Assembly (NCBI GenBank): GCA_034716235.1
Contig: JAYEHH010000013.1
Span: forward strand, 1-46,267
DNA from: M55B174 sp034716235
GTDB lineage: Bacteria > Patescibacteriota > Minisyncoccia > CAIUEV01 > JAHKAQ01
Length of the DNA: 46,267 bases
Direction: 5' to 3'
A program made the translations under genes and the position numbers. Under the pieces are notes generated by a model, which was not told where the DNA came from, searched no databases, and saw nothing but the letters and a program-made list of their open reading frames with translations. Positions 7,843-15,941 of the stretch are shown here, piece after piece; the first letter of the stretch is position 1; every line of letters starts with the position of its first letter.

Positions 7843-10215
7843 CTATGGGTTTATAAGGCCTAACGCCTTTCTGAGAATAACCAAAGCATCTCCAACTGTA
7901 ATCTGCCCGTCAGGATTTGGCTGACTGCTAGCATCTAACGGAGCCACATCTCCATGGCAGATATCTGTTTGAGTAGGTATCTCTAGCTCTAGGGCAAAGC
8001 GCAAGGCTACCAGAGCGTCTCCTACATTTACTATGCCATCTCTATTACCAAGTGGTGCTACATCCCCATCTCCACATTGGGCTAATGTAGTACAGATTTC
8101 AGGACAATTATCTAGATAACCATTTTGGTTAAAAGCTGTCACTCTATAACAACAAGAATCACCCTCCTGAAGATTCCTGTCTCTATAACTAGTTACATTT
8201 TTATTAAGACTGGCAATCTCTTCCCACTTTCCTCCGTTTTTCATTCTCTCTACTCTGAATTCGTCCTCGTTTGGAGAATTATCTTCCCAACTTAGATTGA
8301 TTTTATTGTTGGAAATTATTTCTGCTACTAATTCTGTGGGTAGCGGAGGGAAAAGGCAGTTATAAAGATTAACTCTGCCTTCTGTGGCGATTATTCCCCT
8401 TAAAGATGAAATTTTATCAACATTATTTTCTATAATATTGATAATTTCCACATTAGTTAGAGAAGGTTTTTGCTTTTTGATGGAGGCCACTATTCCTGCT
8501 ACGTAAGGTGCGGCTATAGATGTTCCATCCTTGAACATATACTCATTTCCTTTATAAAAATCACTGCTGGCAGTAATTTTCAGGTCTTCCAGGTAGTATC
8601 CATCGCGAGTTTCTGTTCCATCCGTGACTAGATAAAAACGAATATAAATATTCTTTTCCCCATCGTATTCTTCTAAATCTATAACTACTGGGAGCCAGTA
8701 CTTTCCAGTATTTCCTGAGATACTATACATAAAACCTACTCCCGGTATAGAAATAAGGCTATCCTTCCAATCCTTCTGATTTTTGGAAGTTTGGACATAA
8801 AGGAAGTCATAACCTCTTTCTATCTCTCCGCCGATGAAAAACTCGAGCTTTGTTGTCTCACAGTTTGTAAGATTTATAACAGGAGTTCTTGCCCACGACT
8901 CTGTATCATTAAAATAGTTTCTTCCTAAGCTATCAGTGAGTGAATAATCTCCACTGATACTTGCTTTATCCGTTGTTGCCCACATATTATGACGGCCCCC
9001 CGTCTTCCAGCCAGCAATATTCCCATCATCGAAATTCTCTAACCAAATTTCTTTTCTAGATGGCCGTGCTCCATAAATATCTACTCCTGGAGCGCTAACA
9101 TCTACTAAATTAAAACTATAGTTAGAAAAAGCAGCTAAAGTGTCTTTTTGGTCTGTAGCTGCTACCGATATAATATTCGGAAGGTCGTAATTAGCCGGGT
9201 AATGAGGGTCAATACTATTATCTCTTCCGTTATTTCCGGCGGCACATACAACCACTGCCGAAGAAGCTTCGATAGCGTCTTTGAATGATTGGCTATATTT
9301 AGAACCTCCTAAACTGAGGTTGATTACAGCTACATTTTTCCGGCTAGCGTATTCGATAGCCGCAACCAGATCTGAAGTGGCACTTAACCCCAAAGAATTG
9401 GCAGTTTTTAAAGACATAATCTTAGTCTTTAAGCAAACTCCTGCCATACCAATAGCATTATTTCTTACTGCCGATAAGATACTACCAATATGAGTTTCAT
9501 GTCCACTACCGTCAATAGGGTTCTTTTTATTATAAAAAAAGTCCCAACCGATGATATCATCTACATAACCGTTTCTATCATTGTCAATGTTATCATCCGG
9601 TATTTCATCTGGATTTATCCAGATATTATTAGATAAATCAGGATGATTGGGGGCAATTCCTGTTCCAATCACTGCGACTACAATATCTTCCTTGTTGCTA
9701 CCATTTTTAGTTAGGATGCTCCATGCTTCTAGAGCATCAAGATCTGCATCCACTACTCCTCTAGTATTATTTACGAGTTGCCCCGTATTGTGTAAGCCCC
9801 ATTGCTTATTAAAGTGGGGGTCATTTGGTAACGCTAGAGTCATATTATGTTCATCGCCATAAATTTCATCGTTGCGATAATAATAATTGGGCTCCGCGTA
9901 CTCAATCCTAGAGTCCTTCTTATAATTTTTCAGGGCTTTCTCAACTTTCACATTTTCTGGTAGCTTAACCAACCAAACACCGGTCCTAAATTTTTTTAGA
10001 GTTCTAGCTCCACTTCTTTGGAGACTCCGCGAAGCATTTTCTCTAAAATCAGAGTTATACTTCACCAAAATTTCTCCAGGGATATAATTAGTAGCACTAG
10101 TGTCAATGCTAGTATTTTTTGGAGCTACAAATGCTCCAAAGCTATTGTTATTAAAAATCGTTTCCATTGCTCCTACCAATACAATTATCATAACTATCAT
10201 GACTAGCTTTTTCAT
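7843..10215 (-). CDS. Secreted subtilisin-like (S8) protein with inserted beta-sandwich, Fn3 and dockerin-like repeats
   Basis: 790 residues from ATG 10215, preceded by AAAGGAGG at a 6-base spacing; an upstream TTG at 10221 is rejected. Signal peptide about 1-30; I9-like propeptide about 44-113; peptidase core about 135-388 and 557-615. A beta-sandwich of about 165 residues (389-556, NFDDGNIAGWKTGG start) is inserted before the catalytic Ser. Then come a fibronectin III-like domain (623-712) and two dockerin-like calcium repeats (GDVAPL...VGDALV, 717-790). His239 (GSGHETH), Asn328 (AAGNNG) and Ser566 (GTSIAAP) are present. The catalytic Asp position is Gly184 in AVIGTGIAPNHPDL, codon GGA at 9664-9666, two base changes from an Asp codon. 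The tail repeats resemble those of Geobacter-like bacteria. Activity is uncertain. Confidence 0.9.
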   Translation of the reverse strand: MKKLVMIVMIIVLVGAMETIFNNNSFGAFVAPKNTSIDTSATNYIPGEILVKYNSDFRENASRSLQRSGARTLKKFRTGVWLVKLPENVKVEKALKNYKKDSRIEYAEPNYYYRNDEIYGDEHNMTLALPNDPHFNKQWGLHNTGQLVNNTRGVVDADLDALEAWSILTKNGSNKEDIVVAVIGTGIAPNHPDLSNNIWINPDEIPDDNIDNDRNGYVDDIIGWDFFYNKKNPIDGSGHETHIGSILSAVRNNAIGMAGVCLKTKIMSLKTANSLGLSATSDLVAAIEYASRKNVAVINLSLGGSKYSQSFKDAIEASSAVVVCAAGNNGRDNSIDPHYPANYDLPNIISVAATDQKDTLAAFSNYSFNLVDVSAPGVDIYGARPSRKEIWLENFDDGNIAGWKTGGRHNMWATTDKASISGDYSLTDSLGRNYFNDTESWARTPVINLTNCETTKLEFFIGGEIERGYDFLYVQTSKNQKDWKDSLISIPGVGFMYSISGNTGKYWLPVVIDLEEYDGEKNIYIRFYLVTDGTETRDGYYLEDLKITASSDFYKGNEYMFKDGTSIAAPYVAGIVASIKKQKPSLTNVEIINIIENNVDKISSLRGIIATEGRVNLYNCLFPPLPTELVAEIISNNKINLSWEDNSPNEDEFRVERMKNGGKWEEIASLNKNVTSYRDRNLQEGDSCCYRVTAFNQNGYLDNCPEICTTLAQCGDGDVAPLGNRDGIVNVGDALVALRFALELEIPTQTDICHGDVAPLDASSQPNPDGQITVGDALVILRKALGLINP

Positions 10216-10303
10216 ACTCAACCTCCTTTAAATTTAGGGTTCATTAAATTGTTAAGGAACAGCTCGAAATAGCGTTCCAGTTTTTTGACTTAGTGGTCAT
10301 GGT

Positions 10304-10332
10304 TTTATATACTATTTTCTTGAATTTGTCAA
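10304..10332 (-). promoter_or_regulatory. Strong promoter of the S8 protease gene
   Basis: Minus strand: consensus TTGACA (10327-10332), 17 bases, TATAAA (10304-10309). The leader of about 80 bases carries a small GGAAC/GTTCC hairpin near 10255-10278. Confidence 0.65.
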
Positions 10333-10414
10333 TGTTTTTGCAGTAAATTTAAGACAAAGAAAATTAAAGATTTTACTACCTAAAACTCTTGTTATTAAAT
10401 TTGCCAAGCTTTAT

Positions 10415-10444
10415 TTTACAATAAAACAATAAATAGTGTATAGT
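10415..10444 (+). promoter_or_regulatory. Promoter of the SpoIID-like gene
   Basis: TTTACA (10415-10420), 18-base spacer, TATAGT (10439-10444); the start codon is 37 bases downstream. A reasonable but not exact consensus. Confidence 0.4.
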
Positions 10445-10480
10445 ATAAATGAAGAGTTTTCTTCGCGAAGTTAAAATCAA

Positions 10481-11914
10481 ATGATAAACACCAAGAGAAA
10501 AATTATAAGTTGGTTGATTGTTTTTGTGTTTGTATTCTTTGGAGGATTATTTCAAGTAAATGAAACACAAGCTCGTTGGAATTATGAGAATGTTGGGTTT
10601 TTTGCCGTTGCGTCATCTCAAGCTGGTCTGTCTCCAGTTTATCGATTCTACAATAAAAGAGGCACTGATCATTTTTACACTATTTCAGCCACTGAAAAAG
10701 ACCACATTATTGCTAACAGTCGCCATGATTGGAAATACGAAGGAATCGCTTTTTACGCTTCTAGTACTCCGCGATCATCTTACCATGCCGTTTATCGATT
10801 CTATAATAAAAGAGGCACTGATCATTTTTACACAACTTCTAGCCACGAGAAAGATCATATCATTGCTAACAGCCATCATGATTGGAAGTACGAAGGAATT
10901 GCTTTTTATGTTCCTCAAACAAGCGCTGGTAATGTTTCCACTCATCGATTCTACAACAAGAAAGGCACTGATCATTTTTATACAGTTTCTGAACATGAAA
11001 AAAATGTACTAACAGGAACTACTACCATCGGTAGCCTGGGTCCAGATATGACCGTTGGTATTTTAGGCTACAGTAAATCTTATTCCAAGAGCCATTCTTT
11101 TAGAATTAAGGCGAATAAAGCTTATAAAATTAAAGATAGAAATGGAAATGTAATTGTTGCTGTTGAGGGTGGAGTTACTGCTAGGGTAAAATATGCAGGC
11201 AGTGGTGATGTGCGAGTTTATGGAGATGGTTTTGACCATACTGCCAGCAAGATATTTTATTTTGAGGCAGCGGATGGTAATGACAATGATATGATTTTTA
11301 ATGTTGAACCAAAAACTTTTGATGATTACCGTGGGAAAATCAAAGTGCGTTATTCCGATGAAGATGATGAAGTTTGGGTAATAAATACCTTACCATTGGA
11401 ACAATATGCTTGGGGAATGGGAGAAATTACCGGGACAGGTTCTATGAACTACAATCGAGTTATGGCAACAGTTTTTCGTACTTATGGGTATTGGAAAATA
11501 AAATATAGCACTAAACATGCCAGCAAAGGATTTAAAGTAGATACTACCGCTGGAGATCAGATTTATTATGGTTATGACTGGGAAAAAGATCATTCTAGGA
11601 TTAGGAGAGGGGTGGAAGAAACTCGAGGTAAAATGGTTTATTATGACGGAGATGTAGCCATTACCCCTTATTCTTCCTCTACTGATGGCAGAACTCGTTC
11701 CTGGAAAGAAAGATGGGGTAGTAGCAATTATCCTTACTGCAAATCCGTTAGCGATCCTTATGGTAAAGTGGCCGGAGCTGGTTCTATTGCTGGTAATCAC
11801 ATGGTGGGATTATCTGCTCAGGGAGCGGTTAATCTTGGGAATAATTATGGATGGAGCTACACAAAAATATTGAATTATTATTATACCGGCATTGATATTA
11901 CTCAAGTTTATTAA
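10481..11914 (+). CDS. Secreted protein with three DUF5648 repeats and a SpoIID/LytB domain
   Basis: 477 residues with a signal peptide (1-31, ending TQA). Three near-identical repeats start at about 53, 104 and 155, a 51-residue period, each with RFYNK and GTDHFYT; the first two also carry WKYEGIAFY. They match the DUF5648 type found in cell-surface proteins. The C-terminal half (about 285-450) is SpoIID/LytB-like: VINTLPLEQYAWGMGEITG, VMATVFRTYG, SSSTDGRT, then GLSAQGAVNLG. SpoIID acts on peptidoglycan glycan strands in Firmicutes. Here a wall-remodelling role outside the membrane is likely, perhaps with the RlpA-like protein at 19447. The first two repeats are also close at DNA level, suggesting recent duplication. 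Confidence 0.88.
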   Translation: MINTKRKIISWLIVFVFVFFGGLFQVNETQARWNYENVGFFAVASSQAGLSPVYRFYNKRGTDHFYTISATEKDHIIANSRHDWKYEGIAFYASSTPRSSYHAVYRFYNKRGTDHFYTTSSHEKDHIIANSHHDWKYEGIAFYVPQTSAGNVSTHRFYNKKGTDHFYTVSEHEKNVLTGTTTIGSLGPDMTVGILGYSKSYSKSHSFRIKANKAYKIKDRNGNVIVAVEGGVTARVKYAGSGDVRVYGDGFDHTASKIFYFEAADGNDNDMIFNVEPKTFDDYRGKIKVRYSDEDDEVWVINTLPLEQYAWGMGEITGTGSMNYNRVMATVFRTYGYWKIKYSTKHASKGFKVDTTAGDQIYYGYDWEKDHSRIRRGVEETRGKMVYYDGDVAITPYSSSTDGRTRSWKERWGSSNYPYCKSVSDPYGKVAGAGSIAGNHMVGLSAQGAVNLGNNYGWSYTKILNYYYTGIDITQVY

Positions 11915-11943
11915 GAATAATTAATGCAATTAATTTTGAATTT

Positions 11944-13296
11944 ATGGACAAAACAGATATTTTAGTCGTTGGAGGTGGTCCAGCTGGAGCAACGGCAGCC
12001 ATAACCGCTAAAAAAAGTTATCCTTCAAAAAAAGTAGTTTTAGTTAAAAAAGAGGAAAAGAGTGTTATCCCATGTGGTATTCCTTATATTTTTGACCGAT
12101 TAAAATCGGTAGAGGAAAATTCTACAGCTAACGAATCTTTATCAAAAAATGGAGTGAACCTGTTGATTGATGAAGTGATTAAGATTAAACCGAAAGAAAA
12201 GGAAGTAGTTTTTAAAAATGATAAGGTCCATGGTTATGATAAATTAATTTTAGCTCTTGGATCAAAGCCTCATTTAGTGCCTATCCCAGGGATAGAGAAA
12301 AAAGGTGTTTGGTTAGTTCAAAAAGATTATTCGTATTTAGAAAAGTTTCGGGAAGCAGTTTTAAAAAGTAAAAAAGTAGTGATTATTGGTGGTGGCTTTA
12401 TTGGTGTTGAATTCGCTGAAGAATTAAGTCGAATTAATGGTCTAGAGATAAGTATTGTTGAGATGTTAGATCATTGTTTGACGACAAATTTTGATCCAGA
12501 GTTTTCCAGAGTAGCAGAAGAAAAAATAAAAGCTAAAGGAGTCAAGATTTATACAGGCAGGGCAGTCCAAGAAATAGTGGGAGACGAACAAGCAACAGGA
12601 GTGGTATTGGATGATGGAGAAAAATTATCAGCTGACTTAGTGATTCTTTCTATTGGAGCTCGACCTAATGTTGATCTAGCCAAAGAAACAGGAATTCAAA
12701 TAGAAAAAGAAGGAGCAATGTGGGTTGATGAATATTTAAAAACTAATTTGCCAGATATTTTTGCGGTAGGCGACTGTGCTCAAACTAAGGATTTTATTAC
12801 CGGCAAAAATATTCCAATAATGCTTGCTTCTGTAGCTGCTAGCGAGGCAAGAATTGTTGCTAATAATTTATATCAGTTACAACTTATTAGAGAAAATAAA
12901 GGGACGGTGGGTGTTTTTGCTACCTATATTGACGATTTAGTGTTAGGCGCTGTTGGCTTGACTGAGAAAAGAGCCAAGGAGGAAGCCTTTGATTGTTTAA
13001 TTGGAGAGGCAGAAGCTCCAAATCAACATCCAGCAACTTTAGCTGGAACTGAGAAAATTAAAGTTAAATTAATTTTTGCTAAATCATCCGAAGGCTTACT
13101 CTTGGGAGGAGAAATTATGGGATCAAAAAGTGCCGGTGAGATGTTAAACATATTAGCCATGGCTGTTCAACAGCAAGCTTCAATTTTTGATTTTAATACT
13201 TGGCAAATAGCTACTCATCCTCTTTTAACCTCGGCTCCAACCGTCTATCCAATTATTACGGCGGCTCAAAATGCTTTAGCCAAATTAAGGTCCTAG
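11944..13296 (+). CDS. CoA-disulfide reductase / NADH oxidase-like flavoprotein
   Basis: 450 residues. An FAD-binding GxGxxG motif (VVGGGPAGATAA, 8-19), the redox Cys44 in VIPCGIPYIF typical of CoADR/NADH oxidase/Npr enzymes, a second Rossmann motif (VVIIGGGFIGVEFAEEL) for NAD(P)H, and FAVGDCAQ near 275 for FAD. The C-terminal dimerisation domain is complete; no rhodanese domain is fused. Likely reactions are reduction of CoA disulfide or persulfide, or of O2 to water, in the cytosol. It follows the SpoIID-like gene by 29 bases and may share its transcript. Which disulfide it uses cannot be read from sequence. Confidence 0.88.
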   Translation: MDKTDILVVGGGPAGATAAITAKKSYPSKKVVLVKKEEKSVIPCGIPYIFDRLKSVEENSTANESLSKNGVNLLIDEVIKIKPKEKEVVFKNDKVHGYDKLILALGSKPHLVPIPGIEKKGVWLVQKDYSYLEKFREAVLKSKKVVIIGGGFIGVEFAEELSRINGLEISIVEMLDHCLTTNFDPEFSRVAEEKIKAKGVKIYTGRAVQEIVGDEQATGVVLDDGEKLSADLVILSIGARPNVDLAKETGIQIEKEGAMWVDEYLKTNLPDIFAVGDCAQTKDFITGKNIPIMLASVAASEARIVANNLYQLQLIRENKGTVGVFATYIDDLVLGAVGLTEKRAKEEAFDCLIGEAEAPNQHPATLAGTEKIKVKLIFAKSSEGLLLGGEIMGSKSAGEMLNILAMAVQQQASIFDFNTWQIATHPLLTSAPTVYPIITAAQNALAKLRS

Positions 13297-13325
13297 CAAA
13301 TAAAGGTTTGATTAAATATTTATTT

Positions 13326-13363
13326 AAAAAGTGGATTTGTTTGGTAAAACAAATCCACTTTTT
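13326..13363. terminator. Terminator after the flavoprotein gene
   Basis: AAAAAGTGGATTTGT (13326-13340) pairs perfectly with 13349-13363 and is followed by GTTTTTT. It also works on the minus strand for the rubrerythrin gene. Confidence 0.8.
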
Positions 13364-13452
13364 GTTTTTTATAGAATCATATCTATAAATTCCTAAAAAT
13401 TGTCAATTAGAGCACTAAAATAAGCAAGCAATTATTCAGTAGAAATAATATT

Positions 13453-14025
13453 CTACCAATTTTCACCTAAGATTTCAAAATAAGCTTGAGGATGGTCGCA
13501 GGCGGGACATTTTTTAGGAGCTTCTTTCCCCTCGTGGATATAGCCACAGTTTCTGCATCTCCATCTAATTATCTTTTCTTTTTTGAATGTTGATTTTTTT
13601 TCTAAATTTTTCAACAGTCCCAAAAATCTTTTTTCGTGTTGTTTCTCTGCAATGGCGATATTTTTAAACACCTTGGCTATTTCCTTAAAACCTTCCTTGA
13701 TAGCGACTTTGGCAAAGTCTGGATACATACTGGTATGTTCATGATTTTCTCCCTCGGCCGCCGATTTTAAATTGTCTTTTGTTTTTCCGATTTTTCCTGC
13801 AGGGAAAGAATCGGTAATTTCTACGTGACCACCAGTTAAAAATTTAAACAAACGTTCAGCATGCTCTTTCTCATTGTCAGCAGTTTCAGTAAATACACCT
13901 GAAATTTGTTCATAACCTTCTTTCTTTGCAATGGAGGCGAAGTAAGTGTAACGATTTCTAGCTTGAGATTCTCCAGCAAAAGCTTTAAGGAGATTTTTTT
14001 CGGTTTGAGTATTTTTTATTTCCAT
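13453..14025 (-). CDS. rbr: Rubrerythrin
   Basis: 190 residues, full length. The N-terminal four-helix ferritin-like domain carries the diiron ligands (TEKNLLKAFAGESQARNRYT; ADNEKEHAERLF; GENHEHTSMYPDFA; IAEKQHEKRF). The C-terminal rubredoxin domain has WRCRNCGYIHEG and KKCPACDHP, four Cys for one iron. It reduces hydrogen peroxide in the cytosol of anaerobes. A TATAAT at 14030-14035, a few bases before the ATG, suggests a very short or absent leader. It pairs functionally with the thiol-redox enzymes elsewhere in the window. Confidence 0.95.
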   Translation of the reverse strand: MEIKNTQTEKNLLKAFAGESQARNRYTYFASIAKKEGYEQISGVFTETADNEKEHAERLFKFLTGGHVEITDSFPAGKIGKTKDNLKSAAEGENHEHTSMYPDFAKVAIKEGFKEIAKVFKNIAIAEKQHEKRFLGLLKNLEKKSTFKKEKIIRWRCRNCGYIHEGKEAPKKCPACDHPQAYFEILGENW

Positions 14026-14066
14026 AATTATTATAGTTAATTTTTAAAACTAGATTTTACCATTAA

Positions 14067-14999
14067 TTAGTGGCAACCACTGTCATGTCTGAGATAAGGA
14101 CTACTGATCTTTGTCTCGTAATTAAGAATCGTGGCTACATTTTTATTCTCAAGACTGGAAAGATCGGAGTTTTTAAAGGAAGGATTTATTTGATACCATG
14201 ACTGTTGATCAAAATAACATTGAAGGTCTTTGTGCACGAAACCTCTTCCATGACGAGCGTAAATTTCATTGCGAGCTACTTTTAACTGCCAAGGAGTTAA
14301 GCCTCTCAACTCAGCCTCTGAAATAATTCTAATATGTGAATCATCAATTATATATTCCCAACCTTCAATCTGATCCCACCAATCCCAATTTTCAACGGGG
14401 GTTGTATTAGTTGGAGGAGTAGAGGAAGTGTCCGTGCTTGTTTTTTGAGGCTTATTTTGGCTGAAAGTCATATTCTCAGAATCATAAGAGATGGTAATTC
14501 TAATTAATCTCTTATTGCCATTATTTTCTGTTTTAATTTCAGCCCGAAAATCTTTTTCTTCAATATTTATCCAACTTCCACTGTTGTCGCTTGCTAGCCC
14601 TTGACTACCAAGGTTCCAATTATTAACGGAAGCTAAACTATTATAATAATCATAAATAACATCAACACCGTCTAAAGTTTCCATTAACATCATTATTTTA
14701 GAAGATTCATCAGAAAGATTATTGCCAGATTCAAAAGATAAATTATGAGGATATCCAAAGAGGTTTTCTAAACTTTTTGTTTTTAAGGTAGCCTCAGCAT
14801 TCTCCGAAGAAACATTAGCAGTATTACCAGAAGTGTTAGGAGAGGTGGAAGCAGTATCGGTTGGAGCTGAAATTATCGGAGCTTTTTCTTTAGAGAAAAA
14901 ATGTCCTACAAAATAAGCACCGACTCCTACAATAATGATTGTTAAAATTACCAAGGTAATAATTAAAGCATTGTTTTGTTTAGATGTGTTGTCTGACAT
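14067..14999 (-). CDS. Membrane-anchored YARHG-domain protein
   Basis: 310 residues. A single N-terminal membrane helix (about 12-34) is followed by a Thr/Ser/Asn-rich linker, an unassigned domain (about 75-190) and a C-terminal YARHG domain (about 230-300) with LTPWQLKVARNEIYARHGRG and FDQQSWYQ. YARHG domains are extracellular and of poorly known role, often in envelope proteins of reduced or sporulating bacteria. Its TTGCCT-17-TATAAT promoter is at 15067-15095. Function unknown; extracytoplasmic location is inferred from the anchor. Confidence 0.8.
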   Translation of the reverse strand: MSDNTSKQNNALIITLVILTIIIVGVGAYFVGHFFSKEKAPIISAPTDTASTSPNTSGNTANVSSENAEATLKTKSLENLFGYPHNLSFESGNNLSDESSKIMMLMETLDGVDVIYDYYNSLASVNNWNLGSQGLASDNSGSWINIEEKDFRAEIKTENNGNKRLIRITISYDSENMTFSQNKPQKTSTDTSSTPPTNTTPVENWDWWDQIEGWEYIIDDSHIRIISEAELRGLTPWQLKVARNEIYARHGRGFVHKDLQCYFDQQSWYQINPSFKNSDLSSLENKNVATILNYETKISSPYLRHDSGCH

Positions 15000-15066
15000 A
15001 GTTTTAATTTAATTTATTTAGATTCGTCACCTTGCAAGTAAGAAAATATAAATTCTTCTTTTTATT

Positions 15067-15095
15067 ATTATATCTATAGCAGGCAAGTAAGGCAA
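15067..15095 (-). promoter_or_regulatory. Promoter of the YARHG gene
   Basis: Minus strand: TTGCCT (15090-15095), 17 bases, perfect TATAAT (15067-15072). A second AGGCAA copy at 15081-15086 lies in the spacer. Confidence 0.6.
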
Positions 15096-15162
15096 ATTTA
15101 TAAAATATTTTGCAATGTTTTTAAGGAGGAGGAGGTGGTACTAGTTACAGTTTGAATATTAA

Positions 15163-15252
15163 ATGAATTTTAAAATAGACTCAGAAATAGTCATTTTAAT
15201 TTGCGATTTAGAAGATTGTAAAGTAAAATCTAAACAGAAAGTTACTTATTAA
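15163..15252 (+). CDS. Possible small protein upstream of the lipoprotein gene
   Basis: A 29-codon frame, MNFKIDSEIVILICDLEDCK onward, ends 17 bases before the lipoprotein start. It has a plausible amphipathic pattern and two Cys. A strong AGGAGGAGGAGG purine run lies about 30 bases too far upstream to serve its ATG. It could be a leader peptide or chance. Confidence 0.2.
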   Translation: MNFKIDSEIVILICDLEDCKVKSKQKVTY

Positions 15253-15269
15253 ATTTAAAATAAACAATA

Positions 15270-15797
15270 ATGAGCAATCTGACTAAAAAAATACCGGGGG
15301 TATCTTTTATCTTTTTATTCTTGCTGCTCACTTTAAATGGATGTGGTTTTCAGGCTTTTCAAGCTAAACAACAGCCAATGGAAAAATTAAGTTCTTTAGA
15401 AAATAAAATTCAGGAGTCAGCTAATGCGATTAGAACAGGAGTCCCAAACACTACTCTTTTTGAGGATGCAGTGAATCAGAAGGACTATGAAGGTATGGAA
15501 GGATTACTAGCTGATGAAGTCAATTATATTGTAGAAGCTAGCGATTGTTGTGGAAATATAACTAGAGATAAAGCCATTGCTCAACTTAGAGAATATTTAA
15601 GGACCCCAGCTACTTTTAATTTTTCGCAAGAACAACAAATAGTTAAAAAATTAAAAGTGAATATTGCTGATCGATTTGAGAATTATACTGTCGGTATTGC
15701 CAGTGGAAAAGCAGTTCTAGCCTATAAAGTTAATCCAGAAAGGAAAGTGGATGATATTTATGTGGTTGGGACTTACGAGCTTTTTGATATTGAATAA
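15270..15797 (+). CDS. Lipoprotein with an NTF2/SnoaL-like domain
   Basis: 175 residues. The signal peptide ends in a lipobox (LTLNGC, Cys25), so the protein should be lipid-anchored outside the membrane. Residues 60-175 (EDAVNQKDYEGMEGLLADEV, CCGNITRDKAIAQLREYL) have the helix-then-beta pattern of NTF2-like/DUF4878-type domains. Ligand and role are unknown. The gap to the glycosyltransferase (144 bases) shows nothing beyond short AT-rich sequence. Confidence 0.75.
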   Translation: MSNLTKKIPGVSFIFLFLLLTLNGCGFQAFQAKQQPMEKLSSLENKIQESANAIRTGVPNTTLFEDAVNQKDYEGMEGLLADEVNYIVEASDCCGNITRDKAIAQLREYLRTPATFNFSQEQQIVKKLKVNIADRFENYTVGIASGKAVLAYKVNPERKVDDIYVVGTYELFDIE

Positions 15798-15941
15798 TTT
15801 TTATTCTAGCAAGGGATAATTAAGGTTTATTATGGTTCCTGCCTGCTCATAGATAGGGCAAGCAAGAATATTGGGGAAGAAATAATTCATAATATTTAAA
15901 ATAATAGCTGTAATTTGGTTTAATTTCTTAAATAAAAAAAA

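Noticed and set aside
10560..11012. 150-residue frame inside the SpoIID-like gene
   Set aside because: It is a shifted reading of the DUF5648 repeats; its internal repetition only mirrors the repeats of the real gene.
15121..15141. Strong GGAGGAGGAGG run as a ribosome site
   Set aside because: No start codon at usable spacing opens a frame of reasonable length; the nearby GTG frame ends within six codons.
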